Shown here in pieces: positions 62,021 to 64,000 of a DNA stretch of 64,000 nucleotides. The notes below the pieces were generated by a model that worked only from the letters and a program-made list of their open reading frames with translations, was not told the DNA's origin and did not search any database. Positions within the stretch are counted from its first letter, which is position 1; each line of letters starts with the position of its first letter. Origin of the DNA: Desulfosediminicola ganghwensis (lineage in GTDB: Bacteria > Desulfobacterota > Desulfobulbia > Desulfobulbales > Desulfocapsaceae); the NCBI RefSeq assembly GCF_005116675.2, contig NZ_CP050699.1, forward strand, positions 3,992,001 to 4,056,000. Direction: 5' to 3'. The translations under genes and the position numbers were made by a program.

Positions 62021-64000
62021 ATGCAGAACACAAATAAACTTCAAAGCAGCAACAAGGTACTTGTTATCGGTGGAGGCATGGGTGGTATTCGTACTGCTCT
62101 TGATCTTGCCGAGGCGGAGAAGGATGTTGTGCTGGTGGATAAGGCCCCCGCTATTGGCGGCCTTATGACCCAGCTGGACAGAACCTTCCCCACCAATAAC
62201 TGTGATCTCTGTACACTGGCTCCCAATCTCTCTGAGAGCAGCAGGCAGGATCATATCGATCTACTGGCACTCACCAGCGTCACCGACGTTCAAGGCGAAA
62301 AAGGCAACTTCACCGTCAGCCTTACCACTGCCCCACGATACGTCAATCTTGATAAATGTACAGCCTGTGGTGAATGCCATAAGGCTTTTCCGGAGTGCGT
62401 AACCTTCACTCCCGGTCTCGATCACCGCGCGCCTACCTGCATGCGGTACCCGCAAGCCACTCCACAGGCATTCGCCATCGATCTGACTAAATGCGACGAT
62501 GTGGAAGCACTTATGAAGGTGTGCCCGGCCGGCGCTATCAACCCGGACGATATCGGTCGCAATCAGGAATTGAAATGCGGAGCTATCGTTTTCAGCCCCG
62601 GCGCATCTCTTTTTGATCCGAGCCACCTCGACTATCTGGCCTATGCAACACAACCAGACGTGGTAACCAGCCTGGAGTACGAGCGTATTCTTTCTGCATC
62701 CGGTCCTACCCAGGGCAAGCTGGTTCGTCCCTCCAATGGTGAGCCACCAAAGAAAGTCGCCTGGATTCAATGTATCGGCTCACGCGGTCTGCAAAAAGGT
62801 GCCGGTGAGCATTGCTCCAGTGCCTGTTGTATGTTCGCCATGAAAGAAGCCATGGTTACCAGGGAGCGTTTCGGTGACGATATTGAAGCGACCATATTCT
62901 ATATGGATATGCGTACTTTCGGTAAAGACTACGAGTTGCTTTATACCCGCGCCAAAGATGAGTTCGGCGTTCGTTTCGTACATAGCCGGCCACATAGTAT
63001 CCTCCAGCCTGAAGGCGAGGAGAAACTCCTGCTCTCCTACACCAACGACGGGTCAACCGAGCAGCATGACGAAGCATTCGACATGGTGGTTCTCTCCACC
63101 GGCTTCAAGGTTGGTGACGACGTCAAGGTGCTGGCCGAAAAGATGGGTATCGAACTGCGCAGCGACGGCTTTCCTAAAACCGAGTCGTTCAACCCGCAGG
63201 CAACCTCGGTTCCCGGTATCTATGTTTGTGGTGCCTACCAGGCGCCGAAAGATATCCCCGAGACCATGATCCAGGCAAGTGCCGCTGCCTGTATGGCCTC
63301 TCGCGATGTCGAGTCCGTCAAGAAAACCAAACATGCCTCAGAACTGTTCCCAGCCGAGCGCGAAGTTGCAAATGAAGCACCCAAAGTTGGTGTCTTTGTC
63401 TGTGAATGCGGTGAGAATATAGGTAATACCGTCAATGTTGAACAACTTGTCGAGAGCGCCGGCAAGATCTCCAATGTTGCCGTGGCCCAGGCTGTCGGGC
63501 ATGGCTGCAGCAGGGAATCGATGGCAACCATCAAGGCTACCATCGAGGAGCAGGGATTAAACCGCGTTGTTATAGGCGGCTGCTCCCCACGCACCCACCA
63601 GGAGAAATTCCAGGATCTGCTCCGTTCCACAGGTCTCAACAAGTATCTGCTTGAAATCGCCAATATACGTGAGCAGGCAACCTGGGTCCATCCAGGTGAT
63701 CCCGCAAGAGCGACCGCCAAGGCCGAAGATCTTATCAAGATGGCTGTGGGCGGCGTATTAAAGGCACAACCTCTTGCCGACCAGACCCTGCCGATGAACA
63801 AAGACGCCCTCGTGGTAGGCGGCGGTGTGGCGGGTATGACCGCTGCTATCGAATTGGCTGATCAGGGTTCCAAGGTATATCTGGCAGAGAAGTTTGATCA
63901 GCTTGGCGGTATAACCAGTATGCTCAGCAAGACCCTCGAGGGTGCCGACGTTAAAGCATTCCTGGCAGAATTGATAGAAAAGGTTAATAGTCACGAAAAC
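62021..64000 (+). CDS. HdrA-like protein with an extra N-terminal flavoprotein module (3' truncated by window)
   Basis: The frame is open from ATG 62021 to the window end (660 codons, no stop). Residues 1 to about 430 form a first FAD module (VLVIGGGMGGIRTALDLA, NNCDLCTLAP) with a ferredoxin-like insert (CTACGECHK, VCPAGAINP) and WIQCIGSRG, HCSSACCMFAMKEA. Then a canonical HdrA begins: VGVFVCECGENIG, VGHGCSRESM, LNRVVIGGCSPRTHQ, NIREQATWVHPGD, and a second FAD site LVVGGGVAGMTAAIELAD. This double arrangement resembles long HdrA forms in sulfate reducers. It follows metF by 78 bp and would be the flavin-based electron-transfer hub of the complex. RBS-like AAGGGTAG precedes the start. Confidence 0.92.
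   Translation, partial: MQNTNKLQSSNKVLVIGGGMGGIRTALDLAEAEKDVVLVDKAPAIGGLMTQLDRTFPTNNCDLCTLAPNLSESSRQDHIDLLALTSVTDVQGEKGNFTVSLTTAPRYVNLDKCTACGECHKAFPECVTFTPGLDHRAPTCMRYPQATPQAFAIDLTKCDDVEALMKVCPAGAINPDDIGRNQELKCGAIVFSPGASLFDPSHLDYLAYATQPDVVTSLEYERILSASGPTQGKLVRPSNGEPPKKVAWIQCIGSRGLQKGAGEHCSSACCMFAMKEAMVTRERFGDDIEATIFYMDMRTFGKDYELLYTRAKDEFGVRFVHSRPHSILQPEGEEKLLLSYTNDGSTEQHDEAFDMVVLSTGFKVGDDVKVLAEKMGIELRSDGFPKTESFNPQATSVPGIYVCGAYQAPKDIPETMIQASAAACMASRDVESVKKTKHASELFPAEREVANEAPKVGVFVCECGENIGNTVNVEQLVESAGKISNVAVAQAVGHGCSRESMATIKATIEEQGLNRVVIGGCSPRTHQEKFQDLLRSTGLNKYLLEIANIREQATWVHPGDPARATAKAEDLIKMAVGGVLKAQPLADQTLPMNKDALVVGGGVAGMTAAIELADQGSKVYLAEKFDQLGGITSMLSKTLEGADVKAFLAELIEKVNSHEN

Noticed and set aside
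1-64000. CRISPR arrays, rRNA genes and cobalamin, SAM or c-di-GMP riboswitches
   Set aside because: I looked for regularly spaced repeats and for the conserved cores of these elements and found none that were convincing; a covariance-model scan would be needed to exclude weak matches.

Overview
The window looks like a chromosomal segment of an anaerobic, sulfate- or sulfur-metabolising deltaproteobacterium (Desulfobacterota), most like the Desulfobulbaceae/Desulfocapsaceae. The evidence is an NfnAB-type electron-bifurcating transhydrogenase, a MetF-Hdr cluster with HdrA and a selenocysteine HdrB/C-like protein, a tungsten aldehyde:ferredoxin oxidoreductase, a DMSO-reductase-family enzyme with Fe-S subunit and TorD chaperone, a TauE/SafE anion exporter, PEP-CTERM proteins and many two-component systems. 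The taxonomic call is inference from gene content; no rRNA or tRNA was found.

Layout. 0-3.2 kb: end of a molybdopterin oxidoreductase operon (catalytic subunit C-terminus, four-cluster ferredoxin subunit, hairpin attenuator, TorD chaperone, second polyferredoxin). 3.3-17.9 kb: housekeeping and transport genes (DUF188, RDD membrane protein, soluble transhydrogenase, SpoU methylase, EamA and LysE exporters, a PEP-CTERM protein, omega-amidase, potassium channel, nitroreductase, AspT-type transporter, PLP-dependent sulfur amino-acid enzyme). 18.5-20.6 kb: an IS91-type insertion whose integrase needs a -1 frameshift (or one extra base) at an A9 tract. 21-30 kb: a second PEP-CTERM protein and a complete histidine-utilisation locus (ftcD, hutI, hutU / hutH, hutC) with two HutC-like operators in the divergent intergenic region. 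30-35 kb: MoaD-like protein, aldehyde ferredoxin oxidoreductase and a divergent PocR-domain kinase/LuxR regulator pair. 35-37 kb: a degraded AsnC-type ligand domain and two universal-stress proteins. 37.2-45 kb: the most unusual block. Three copies of a palindrome and a sigma-54 promoter precede a small membrane protein, a TauE exporter, another small membrane protein and a Lon protease with a response-regulator receiver domain inserted before its AAA+ module. A sigma-54 activator and its HAMP kinase are encoded convergently. 45-51 kb: DUF1326 protein, an IS110 element, EamA transporter, DUF3820 and an IscA-like protein. 51-54 kb: nfnA-nfnB plus an unlisted 53-residue gene. 54-59 kb: hotdog thioesterase and MarR with a palindromic operator, a MetE-like protein and a homocysteine methyltransferase/MTHFR fusion. 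59.6-64 kb: selenoprotein HdrC/B fusion, MetF and HdrA (cut by the window end).

How the parts fit. Histidine breakdown through FtcD feeds formimino-/methenyl-tetrahydrofolate. Several genes at the right end handle methyl-tetrahydrofolate and methionine, and couple methylene-THF reduction to Hdr-type electron transfer. NfnAB, the AOR and HdrA share the ferredoxin/NAD(P)H economy of a strict anaerobe. The strongest candidates for something under-described are the receiver-Lon fusion with its putative sigma-54 regulon and the UGA-containing Hdr protein.
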